Assembly: GCA_947642445.1 (NCBI GenBank) | Contig: CANRSF010000001.1 | Coordinates: 1-64,000, forward strand | Reading direction: 5' to 3' | From: an uncultured Collinsella sp. | GTDB taxonomy: Bacteria > Actinomycetota > Coriobacteriia > Coriobacteriales > Coriobacteriaceae | DNA length: 64,000 nucleotides | In this document: positions 1 to 7,128 of the stretch, piece after piece | Numbering within the stretch: position 1 is the first letter of the stretch | How the letters are laid out: each line of letters starts with the position of its first letter | Notes under the pieces: model-generated | What the model saw: only the letters and a program-made list of their open reading frames with translations | Told to the model about the DNA's origin: nothing | Database searches by the model: none | Made by a program: the position numbers and the translations under genes

Positions 1-927
1 CACGACAATGCCGAGCTTATGTGGCTGCGGCGTCATGTGGGAACCGATGATATTGCGGAGCCCGAGCCGTATTTGTTCTGCTTTCAACATGATTGGGGTG
101 TACTGACGCCGGCGGAGCGAGCGTTGCGCACCATCAAAGGGCTTGCGGAGTTTCATCCCGATTGGGCGTTTTGGGGTTATGACGCGGCACTTTTGTGGGG
201 TCTGGAGGTGCCGAATGATCTGCTTGGGCCGCGATTTCTTGTTAAGACGGGTTGCTCGGTGCCGCTGAGTGCAGGATGCCGGCTGTTGCGTCCGCAGGCG
301 GCGGGTGCGCTTGAACAAGTCGACGGCGTGCGGGTGACGCCGTTTTGGCGCACGGTGAAGGATTGTCTGCTGCGTGCGCCGTTTTCGTATGGTCTGGCGA
401 TCGCCGATTCTGCGCTGCGGGCGAAGGGCATATCGCGCGACGACCTCTGCGAACGGCTCCAGGCCGATTGCGAGGGCAGACGCGGGTATCGCAGAGCTCA
501 GGTGATTGCGTCGCATGCGGACGGGCTGTCCGAAAACGGTGGCGAGTCTCGGTTCCGGGCGTTCTTTATTGCATACGGTTTTCCGGTGCCAGAGTTGCAG
601 GTGGAGTTTCGTGACCCGCTTGATTCGAGCCAAGTGTTTCGCGTTGATTATTTCTGGAGGCTCGAGGACGGGACGTGCGTGATTGGCGAGCTCGATGGAA
701 AGGGAAAGTATGCCTTACAGAACGACGAGGGTCGGGAGTCGGTCCACCCATTCGTGGCAGAACGTCAGCGAGAGTCTCATCTGACGATGCTCGGACATAA
801 GGTGCTGAGGTTTACGTTTGATGAGCTCAAGAATCCGGGGAAGCTGGCCGAAAAGATGAGACTGGCGGGCATTCCGCAGTGGGCCGATTTGGCTGAGCAG
901 TGGAGGCGGCAGTGGTATGGGCGCTGA
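1..927 (+). CDS. AbiEi/DUF559-like protein, 5' end cut by window
   Basis: The reading frame is open to base 1, so the true start probably lies outside the window; the first internal ATG is at 19. From there it is 302 residues. The N-terminal part resembles AbiEi-type domains of actinobacterial proteins. The last ~120 residues look like a DUF559/Vsr-like PD-(D/E)XK fold: GGESRFR (Glu), FRVDYFW (Asp), VIGELDGKGKY (E-x-D-x-K) and VLRFTFDEL. Related proteins are annotated as type IV toxin-antitoxin antitoxins or as endonuclease-domain proteins. No AbiEii toxin follows; the next 490 bases hold a palindrome array. A DNA-binding or nuclease role is inference from the motifs. Confidence 0.7.
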   Translation, partial: HDNAELMWLRRHVGTDDIAEPEPYLFCFQHDWGVLTPAERALRTIKGLAEFHPDWAFWGYDAALLWGLEVPNDLLGPRFLVKTGCSVPLSAGCRLLRPQAAGALEQVDGVRVTPFWRTVKDCLLRAPFSYGLAIADSALRAKGISRDDLCERLQADCEGRRGYRRAQVIASHADGLSENGGESRFRAFFIAYGFPVPELQVEFRDPLDSSQVFRVDYFWRLEDGTCVIGELDGKGKYALQNDEGRESVHPFVAERQRESHLTMLGHKVLRFTFDELKNPGKLAEKMRLAGIPQWADLAEQWRRQWYGR

Positions 928-1415
928 GGGGTGTAACTGACGCGGATGTGGTTGTTCCTGCCGAGTTTGTCTCGATCTGTAACAACAAGGGGCCGTTTGG
1001 CCTCGCAACTGTTACAGATCGAGACAGAAGGTTGGCTGCCGCTAAAATATCTCGATCTGTAACATCTAACGGCCGAAAACCTGTCTACTTGTTACAGATT
1101 TAGACGTTTGACGACAGAGCTGGAAAATATCTCGATCTGTAACATCTAACGGCCAAAAACCGGTCTAACTGTTACAGATTGAGACAAAGGTTGGACGCGG
1201 TGCCGAAAGATCTCGATCTGTAACATTTGGAAGGTTAAAGACGGTCCACCTGTTACAGATCTAGACATTTCCCGGATGTCGCTGGGATGGGGCTGCAACG
1301 CATTCCATTCTCCGCATCTCCTCCTTTCTCCGTTGACCGATATGTCCGCAGCAATTCCGCCGCGCTAGGTAATAATGGACAAATGTTGAAGTTTTCTGAG
1401 AGGGAGGAGCTCGAT
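928..1415. other. gene-free stretch with palindrome array
   Basis: No convincing coding frame lies between the AbiEi/DUF559-like gene and the amidohydrolase. The stretch is dominated by four regularly spaced 57-bp palindromes (969-1266). The remaining 1267-1415 carries the amidohydrolase leader; TTGACC at 1333 has no well-placed -10 box, so I do not call a promoter. Confidence 0.75.
969..1266. repeat. array of four 57-bp palindromes, 80-bp period
   Basis: Copies lie at 969-1025, 1049-1105, 1129-1185 and 1210-1266. Each has a left arm GTCTCGATCTGTAACA (first base varies), a 25-base loop of variable sequence, and a right arm TGTTACAGATCGAGAC with few changes. The first copy is a perfect 16-bp palindrome. 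Spacers between units are 23, 23 and 24 bases, so the units repeat every 80-81 bp and half-sites alternate in orientation about every 40 bp. Loops of copies 2 and 3 are alike; copies 1 and 4 differ. Function unknown. Two further copies with the same geometry lie at 6720-6856. Confidence 0.9.
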
Positions 1416-2786
1416 ATGGCGACTGCCGATCGTCCCACGTTGTTTATCAATGCGACCGTTTTGGATGGCTCGGAGCATATGGAGCCGCAGCCCGATATGG
1501 CCGTGGCCGTTGAGCGCGGTGTCATCACATGGATGGGGCCGAGTGCTGTGGCGCAGGCGCCGGCGGGTGCCGAGGTCATCGACCTGGCAGGGGCGTATCT
1601 CATGCCAGGTCTCATCAATATGCATGTGCATCTGTGCGGCTCGGGCAAGCCGGTTTCGGCGGGCGATGCGGGTGCACTGATGAAGAAGCTCGACAATCCC
1701 GTGGGCCGCGCCATCGTTCGCCACATCCTCAAAGGCAGTGCCCAGCAACAGTTGGCAAGCGGCGTGACCACGGTGCGCGGTGCGGGTGACCCGCTGTTTG
1801 CCGATATTGCCGTGCGCAACGCTATCGACGTCGGCAAGTATCAGGGTCCACGTCTGGTGGCGCCGGGAACGGGTGTCACGGTGCCGGGCGGTCACGGTGC
1901 GGGGCTGTTCGCGCAGGTCGCCGATACCCCCGATGAGGCGGCCGAACAAGTGCGTGACTTGTATGCGCGCGGTGCCGACGTCATCAAGCTGTTCGTGACG
2001 GGCGGCGTGTTCGATGCGACCGAAGTAGGCGAGCCGGGCGTGCTGCGCATGCCGGTCGATGTCGCCGCGGCGGCGTGCAAGGCGGCGCACGAGGTTGGCC
2101 TTCCGGTCATGGCCCATGTCGAGAGCACCGAAGGTGTGAAGGCCGCGCTTCAGGCCGGTGTCGACACAATCGAGCACGGCGCTCCGATGACCCCCGAGAT
2201 CCTGGAGCTGTACCGCGGCGCCGCGGGAACACAGCTCGAGGGACGCGCGCCGAGCGTGACCTGCACGATTAGTCCGGCGCTGCCGTTTGTACTGCTCGAT
2301 CCGGAAAAGACCCATTCGACCGACACGCAAAAGAAGAACGGCGACATCGTGTGCTCGGGCATTATCGAGAGCGCTCGTGCGGCGCTGGAAGCCGGCGTTA
2401 AGGTGGGCCTGGGCACGGACTCGAGCTGCCCGTTCGTGACCCAGTACGACATGTGGCGCGAGGTGGCCTATTATGCCAAGTACGTGGGCGTGAGCAATGC
2501 GTTTGCACTGCATACGGCCACGCAAGTCAATGCTGAGCTACTGGGCCTGGGTGACGAGACCGGCACGATTGAGTGCGGCAAGGCGGCCGACATTTTGGTG
2601 ACGCACGAGAACCCGCTCGATGACCTGTGCGCTCTGCGTGAGCCGATACACGTGATGTGTCGCGGTAACCTGGTGCGCAAACTCAAGGTGAAGCGTATTC
2701 CCGAGGTGGACGCCGAGCTCGACGCGATTATGGCCATGCCTGCCGAAGCGCTGGCCGAGGAGCTCGCCCGCGACGGCGTGGCGTAA
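1416..2786 (+). CDS. metal-dependent amidohydrolase, imidazolonepropionase-like
   Basis: 456-residue cytosolic hydrolase of the amidohydrolase superfamily (imidazolonepropionase/Xaa-Pro-dipeptidase-like branch). Visible signature: a beta-rich N-terminal strand region, HVHLCGSG (HxH metal motif), VIKLFVTGG (lysine likely carboxylated to bridge metals), HVES and IEHG (metal histidines), and GTDSS (catalytic Asp). The start at 1416 is preferred because GGGAGGAG lies six to ten bases upstream; an in-frame extension to 1287 runs through non-coding-looking sequence. It stands alone, with the palindrome array before it and a strong terminator after it. Substrate cannot be told from sequence; many relatives cleave N-acyl or dipeptide amides. 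Confidence 0.88.
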   Translation: MATADRPTLFINATVLDGSEHMEPQPDMAVAVERGVITWMGPSAVAQAPAGAEVIDLAGAYLMPGLINMHVHLCGSGKPVSAGDAGALMKKLDNPVGRAIVRHILKGSAQQQLASGVTTVRGAGDPLFADIAVRNAIDVGKYQGPRLVAPGTGVTVPGGHGAGLFAQVADTPDEAAEQVRDLYARGADVIKLFVTGGVFDATEVGEPGVLRMPVDVAAAACKAAHEVGLPVMAHVESTEGVKAALQAGVDTIEHGAPMTPEILELYRGAAGTQLEGRAPSVTCTISPALPFVLLDPEKTHSTDTQKKNGDIVCSGIIESARAALEAGVKVGLGTDSSCPFVTQYDMWREVAYYAKYVGVSNAFALHTATQVNAELLGLGDETGTIECGKAADILVTHENPLDDLCALREPIHVMCRGNLVRKLKVKRIPEVDAELDAIMAMPAEALAEELARDGVA

Positions 2787-2837
2787 GCGCCGGTGTGACG
2801 GTGGACAGTCGGCTCGTCGAACGCCGCCGCCTTATAC

Positions 2838-2877
2838 AAAAAAGCCGAGGTCTCAGCAAGAGGCCTCGGCTTTTTTA
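2838..2877. terminator. bidirectional rho-independent terminator
   Basis: A run of A, a stem AAGCCGAGG...CCTCGGCTT with a short loop, then TTTTTT. It ends the amidohydrolase transcript, and in reverse could serve the converging zinc-ribbon gene. Confidence 0.9.
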
Positions 2878-2939
2878 TCGAATAAATGCTTCAGATTTGA
2901 GACAAACACTACTGATTCATTTGCCCCACGGCGCGATGC

Positions 2940-3413
2940 CTAGGAGCGTGTTTCCATCTTGGCGTGGCACTTGGGGCAGGTGACGCGGATCTTGCCCTTG
3001 CCCTTGGGGACGGACAGCATCTGGCCGCAGTTGGGGCACTTGAGGTAGGCCGTGGTCTTGCGACCCTTCCACATCTTCTTGGCCGTGCGCTTGGCACGCT
3101 CAAAGTCTTCCTTGCTGGTGCCGGCCGTGCGCGAGGCGTTGGCAGCTGCAGCCCCGCCGCCCAAGCTGGCGACGAACTTGCCCAGGCCGGGGACGTTTGC
3201 GGTCGCCGTGACAAAGGCATCGTTCTCCTTGCGGCGCGCGTCGATGTTTTTGGACAGGCCGCGCAGCACGCCCAACACGATCACGGCGATGGCGATCCAG
3301 CTGAGCCACTGAATATGGGCCATCGATCCGATCATCGCGATGATAATGCCTGCGAAGCCCAACACGACGGTGAGTTCGTCGGCGCCGTTGCGACCCTTCA
3401 TAAAGTCATTCAT
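2940..3413 (-). CDS. small membrane protein with C-terminal zinc ribbon
   Basis: 157 residues. Two adjacent hydrophobic segments (about residues 15-50, VVLGFAGIIIAMIG and WIAIAVIVLGVLRGL) form a short membrane hairpin. A basic linker follows, then a C-terminal zinc ribbon CPNCGQML...CPKCHAKM. The start at 3413 (MNDFMKGRN) is chosen because GAAAGG lies upstream; the frame extends further only through a palindromic intergenic repeat. No specific family recognised. Membrane hairpin plus zinc ribbon resembles many small actinobacterial envelope proteins of unknown function. Confidence 0.7.
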   Translation of the reverse strand: MNDFMKGRNGADELTVVLGFAGIIIAMIGSMAHIQWLSWIAIAVIVLGVLRGLSKNIDARRKENDAFVTATANVPGLGKFVASLGGGAAAANASRTAGTSKEDFERAKRTAKKMWKGRKTTAYLKCPNCGQMLSVPKGKGKIRVTCPKCHAKMETRS

Positions 3414-3468
3414 GCGAATTGCCTTTCGTTCGATATGCTGCACGCCTTTATACCCGATTTGGTGCAAA

Positions 3469-3496
3469 GGGGACAGGTTAAAACATACCTGTCCCC
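3469..3496. repeat. short palindrome GGGGACAGGT / ACCTGTCCCC
   Basis: Perfect 10-bp arms around an 8-base loop, between csoR and the zinc-ribbon gene. The flank TTGGTGCAAAGGGG before it recurs almost unchanged at about 9465-9482, so this is part of a dispersed intergenic repeat and not a one-off hairpin. Confidence 0.75.
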
Positions 3497-3540
3497 AGAA
3501 CACCAAGACGGTGCAAAGAAGATTGTTCCCAATGCCCCAA

Positions 3541-3813
3541 TTACTTGGAGAGCTTGTCGACGACGCGTTCAATCTCGGCAAGCTTGGCGGCCTTGAGCTC
3601 CTCGTCGCCCGATTCGATTGCCGAAGTCACGCAGCCTTCGATATGCGCCTTGAGCACGTCGGCGTTGATGCGCGCGAGGAGCGCCTGTGTGGCCATGAGC
3701 TGCGTAGAAATATCGACGCAGTAGCGGTCCTCATCGACCATCCGCAGGATGCCGTCGATTTGCCCGCGTGCCGTCTTGAGCATGCGGGTCACCGATTTAT
3801 GGTCTGCCATCAT
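3541..3813 (-). CDS. csoR: CsoR-family copper-sensing repressor
   Basis: 90-residue all-helical DUF156 protein. The copper site is visible as Cys32 (DRYCVDIS), His57 and Cys61 (KAHIEGC), the C-H-C triad of copper-type CsoR. In this family Cu(I) binding releases the repressor from a GC-tract operator. It is the last gene of copA-copZ-csoR on the minus strand, and a matching operator lies upstream of copA (6627-6643), so autoregulation through the copA promoter is likely. The start is either of two adjacent ATG codons (3813 or 3810). Confidence 0.92.
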   Translation of the reverse strand: MMADHKSVTRMLKTARGQIDGILRMVDEDRYCVDISTQLMATQALLARINADVLKAHIEGCVTSAIESGDEELKAAKLAEIERVVDKLSK

Positions 3814-3856
3814 GGCGGGTTCTCGTTTCTGGTTGGGGGGGGGTACGTGCGGGTCG

Positions 3857-4078
3857 TTACGCGGCGGTCACAGACAGGGCGTGGAACTTCTCGCCGGCGC
3901 CCTCGACGGCGGCAGCGAGCTGCTCGGCGGTCACGGTGTCGGCACACTCCACCTGTACGGTCTGGGTCTCATGGTCGGCGTCGGCGTCGGTCACGCCGAC
4001 CACGTTGAGCAACGCCGTCTCGACGGTGGCGTCGCAGTGGCCGCACATAAGGCCGGAAGTCTTAATCGTGTAACGCAT
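3857..4078 (-). CDS. copZ: CopZ-like copper chaperone (HMA domain)
   Basis: 73 residues, the whole protein being one heavy-metal-associated domain with the Cu(I)-binding motif GLMCGHC (Cys12, Cys15). Such chaperones deliver Cu(I) to the N-terminal domain of CopA and can load CsoR. It lies between copA and csoR on the same strand. An imperfect hairpin of about 100 bases separates it from copA. Confidence 0.9.
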   Translation of the reverse strand: MRYTIKTSGLMCGHCDATVETALLNVVGVTDADADHETQTVQVECADTVTAEQLAAAVEGAGEKFHALSVTAA

Positions 4079-4100
4079 GGGTATTCCTCTCTGTTATGTC

Positions 4101-4203
4101 GGCTTTCCCAGGCACCCGACCTTGACCTTCAAGCCGTCGCTCGCGTACCAAAGTACGCGTCGCTCCTCTTTCAGGTCAATCTCGGGCACCTGGAAAACCC
4201 GTT
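4101..4203. repeat. long imperfect hairpin between copA and copZ
   Basis: The outer arms (GGCTTTCCCAGGCACCCGA at 4101 and its near-complement ending about 4200) pair with a few bulges. An inner GCGTAC/GTACGC stem surrounds a CAAA loop. No T-run follows on the minus strand, so it looks more like an mRNA processing or stability element, or a repeat insertion, than a terminator. Confidence 0.65.
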
Positions 4204-4225
4204 CTAAATGGACTTAATGGTGAGC

Positions 4226-6568
4226 CTATTTTGCCACTTTAGGCTTAAAGGATTTCAGGCGCAGCGCATTGCTTACGACGCACACGCTCGACAGGCTCAT
4301 GGCCGCAGCGCCAAACATCGGCGAGAGCTGCCATCCGGTGAGTGGGAAGAACACGCCCGCTGCCAGCGGAATGCCGATGCCGTTGTAGAACAGTGCCCAG
4401 AACAGGTCCTGCTTGATGTTGCGGATTGTCGCGCGCGACAGCTCGATGGCGCGGGCGACGTCCATAAGATCGCTGCGCATGAGCACCACGTCGGCGCCCT
4501 CCTTGGCGATGTCGGCGCCGGTGCCGATAGCGAGGCCCACGTCGGCGCGCGCCAGGGCGGGGGAGTCATTGATGCCGTCGCCCACCATGGCGACCTTGCT
4601 GCCCGCATCCTGCAGTTCGTGCACGTGGCGTTCCTTGTCGGCGGGCAGGACGTCGGCGATGACCTGTTCGCTGCTCAGCCCCACGCGGCGGGCGATGGCC
4701 TCGGCCGTCACGCGGTTGTCGCCGGTGAGCATGCGCACGTCGACGCCGAGCGAACGCAGCGCGGCGATGGCCTCGGCACTCGTTTCTTTGACCTCGTCAG
4801 CCACGGCGATGGTACCAACGAGCTCGCCGTTCTTGGCAAAGAACAGCGGCGTCTTGCCCTCGGCAGAGAACTGCTCGGCAAGACCGGCGGGCACCTCCGC
4901 GCCCAGCTCGTTCATCAGACGCACGTTGCCGGCTGCGATGACATTCTGCCCCTCGCGCGCCGTAACGCCTCGTCCAGGCACGGCGGCAAAGTCCTCGACC
5001 ATGCGCGCGACGATTCCGCGTGCCTCGCACTCGGCCATAATCGCCTCTGCCAGCGGGTGCTCGCTCGAGCGCTCCAGCGCGGCGGCCAGCTTGAGCAGCG
5101 CCTTTTCGCTCATGGCGGGCGAGCCGTCGGCGCGCGCGGCAACCACAATGTCGGTCACGGCCGGCTTGCCGCGGGTGACGGTGCCCGTCTTGTCGAGCAC
5201 CACGGTGCCCACGCTGCGCAGATTCTCCAGCGCCTCGGCGCTCTTGAACAGGATGCCCATCTCGGCACCCTTGCCGGTGCCCACCATAATGGCGACGGGG
5301 GTGGCCAGGCCCAGCGCGCACGGACAACTGATCACTAGCACGGCGACGGCGGAGGTAAGCGCCTCGTTGATGCTGCCGGTCAGTGCCATCCACACCGCAA
5401 AGGTCACGGCCGAGATCACAAACACCACGGGCACAAACACACCGGCGACCTTATCGGCCAGGCGGGCGATAGGCGCCTTGGTGGCATTGGCGTCCTCGAC
5501 GAGCTGGATGATCTTGGCAAGCGACGTGTCGGCGCCCACGCGTGTGGCGCGGAAGGTAAACGAGCCGGTGCGGTTGACGGTGGCGGCGTTGACGGTATCG
5601 CCGACGGTTTTCTCCACGGGGATGGATTCGCCGGTGAGCGCGCTCTCGTCTACGGCGGAGGCGCCCTCGAGCACCACGCCGTCGACGGGGATGGACTCGC
5701 CGGGGCGCACGCGCAGAACCTGGCCGGGAAGGATGCTGTCGACGTCGACGGTGGTCTCGCTGCCGTCCTCTGCCACGACGGTCGCGGTCTTGGGCGCTAG
5801 GTCGATCAACGCCTCGATGGCGCCGCCAGTTTTGGACTTGCTGCGCGTCTCGAGGTATTTGCCCACGGTGACGAGCGACAGGATCGTGCCGGCGCTCTCA
5901 AAATAGAGATTGTCCATGCTCGTCATCATGGCCTCGTGCACCTGACCCGCGGCTAGCTGGTCGGCCATGATAAACATGGCATAGAGCGACCAGGCGATCG
6001 ACGCGGTGGCGCCTACGGCGATGAGCGCGTCCATGGTGGGCGCGCCGTGCGCGAGCGATTTAAATCCGTTGATAAAGTACGCGTCGTTGACGTAGACGAT
6101 GGGGATGAGCAGGACGAGCTCGGTGAGGGCGAGCGTCATGCTGTGGGTATGGTCGGTGAAAATGCCGGGCAGCGGCCAACCGAGCATGTGCCCCATGCCT
6201 ATGTAGAACAGCGGAATGAGGAAGGCAATCGAGACGATGAGGCGGGTGCGCATGGCAGAGGCGGCGGCCTTCAGCTTTTTGGTCGGCGACTCCATATGGG
6301 CGGCGCCGGACCTGGCTTGCACGCTGCCGTTTGAGCCAGCGGCGCCGGTGCCCGCATCGACGGGCGAGGCCGAGTAGCCCGCGCGGTCGACGGCGGTGCA
6401 GATATCCTCGGGGGAGACCTGCGCGGGGTCATAGTCGACCATCATGGAACCAGCGAGTAGGTTGACCGCGACGCTTTGGACGCCGTCGAGTTTGCTTACG
6501 GCGCGGTCCACGTGCGCCTGGCAGGCGGCGCATGTCATGCCGCCCACGTCGAACTTATCTTGAGTCAT
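4226..6568 (-). CDS. copA: Cu(I)-exporting P1B-type ATPase CopA
   Basis: 780-residue inner-membrane copper pump. One N-terminal HMA domain (GGMTCAAC, Cys13/Cys16), transmembrane helices, the actuator TGES loop, the ion-pathway motif SCPCALG, the phosphorylation site DKTGTVT, the SSEHPLAEA motif that positions ATP, and the hinge [10 protein letters not shown] are all visible. CPC and HP motifs are those of Cu(I) (P1B-1) pumps. The start at 6568 is fixed by AGGAGAAGCC directly upstream; the longer frame to 6697 would run through the promoter and operator. First gene of the copper operon. Confidence 0.96.
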   Translation of the reverse strand: MTQDKFDVGGMTCAACQAHVDRAVSKLDGVQSVAVNLLAGSMMVDYDPAQVSPEDICTAVDRAGYSASPVDAGTGAAGSNGSVQARSGAAHMESPTKKLKAAASAMRTRLIVSIAFLIPLFYIGMGHMLGWPLPGIFTDHTHSMTLALTELVLLIPIVYVNDAYFINGFKSLAHGAPTMDALIAVGATASIAWSLYAMFIMADQLAAGQVHEAMMTSMDNLYFESAGTILSLVTVGKYLETRSKSKTGGAIEALIDLAPKTATVVAEDGSETTVDVDSILPGQVLRVRPGESIPVDGVVLEGASAVDESALTGESIPVEKTVGDTVNAATVNRTGSFTFRATRVGADTSLAKIIQLVEDANATKAPIARLADKVAGVFVPVVFVISAVTFAVWMALTGSINEALTSAVAVLVISCPCALGLATPVAIMVGTGKGAEMGILFKSAEALENLRSVGTVVLDKTGTVTRGKPAVTDIVVAARADGSPAMSEKALLKLAAALERSSEHPLAEAIMAECEARGIVARMVEDFAAVPGRGVTAREGQNVIAAGNVRLMNELGAEVPAGLAEQFSAEGKTPLFFAKNGELVGTIAVADEVKETSAEAIAALRSLGVDVRMLTGDNRVTAEAIARRVGLSSEQVIADVLPADKERHVHELQDAGSKVAMVGDGINDSPALARADVGLAIGTGADIAKEGADVVLMRSDLMDVARAIELSRATIRNIKQDLFWALFYNGIGIPLAAGVFFPLTGWQLSPMFGAAAMSLSSVCVVSNALRLKSFKPKVAK

Positions 6569-6615
6569 GGCTTCTCCTTTCCGTGGTTCGGTGTTGGAAT
6601 TGTTAACCTGCTGAT

Positions 6616-6646
6616 ACTGTACACCCATACCCCCTGGGGGTGTCCA
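6616..6646 (-). promoter_or_regulatory. copA promoter with CsoR-type operator
   Basis: Read on the minus strand, a -35-like TGGACA and a -10-like TACAGT are separated by 19 bases. The spacer holds the GC-tract palindrome ACACCCCCAGGGGGTAT, the form of known CsoR boxes. The box overlies the promoter, fitting repression relieved by copper. Promoter boxes are by eye. Confidence 0.7.
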
Positions 6647-6719
6647 GTGCAGAAAGAAATGTATGACATTTCGATACAGATGAGGGTGGCTGCTCAATCG
6701 TTGTCAGTCCCTGTCAAAC

Positions 6720-6856
6720 ATCTCAATCTGTAACATCTAGCAGGGAAAATGACCTCTAATTGTTATAGATCGAGATTTTGTTTTGCGAGGTTTGAGTTTG
6801 TCTCGATCTATAACAGCTGGACCGGTTTTTGCTGAGTATCTGTTACAGATTGAGAC
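6720..6856. repeat. two further 57-bp palindromes of the 969-1266 family
   Basis: Units at 6720-6776 and 6800-6856 have the same 16-base arms (up to two changes each), 25-base loops and a 23-base spacer as the first array. They lie between the divergent copA and DEAD-box genes. The loops are unrelated in sequence to those of the first array, although their length is identical. Confidence 0.88.
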
Positions 6857-7128
6857 AATTGGCCCAGGTCCGCCCCGTCCGCCTCGTCATCTGTGGTTTA
6901 CGTGGGGGCATACGGAGTGCGGGTATACTAACCGGCGGCGAATCTGCTCCATCGCTTAGAGCTGCTGCGTCTGGACGGCGCGTGATAGGGCTGCCAAAGC
7001 GATCGCCAGCGTGCTGAGCAACGTCCTCTCTGTGCGCACCCGTTTTTGTATGTATTAGCGCACCACCAAGCACGCCCGCGCGGCCGCATGCCGTGCCCAT
7101 TGCGCGTGCAGATAAGGAACAACAACAT
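6857..7128 (+). promoter_or_regulatory. leader region of DEAD-box helicase gene
   Basis: A TATACT -10-like box at 6924-6929 (no good -35) would give a leader of roughly 190 bases before the start at 7129. Long leaders are common for cold-shock DEAD-box genes, where they allow feedback control. No terminator or riboswitch was recognised in it. Confidence 0.35.

Noticed and set aside
969-1266. CRISPR array
   Set aside because: Repeats are 16-base arms in alternating orientation, loops 2 and 3 are alike, and no cas gene is near. Spacer-like parts are too short and related.
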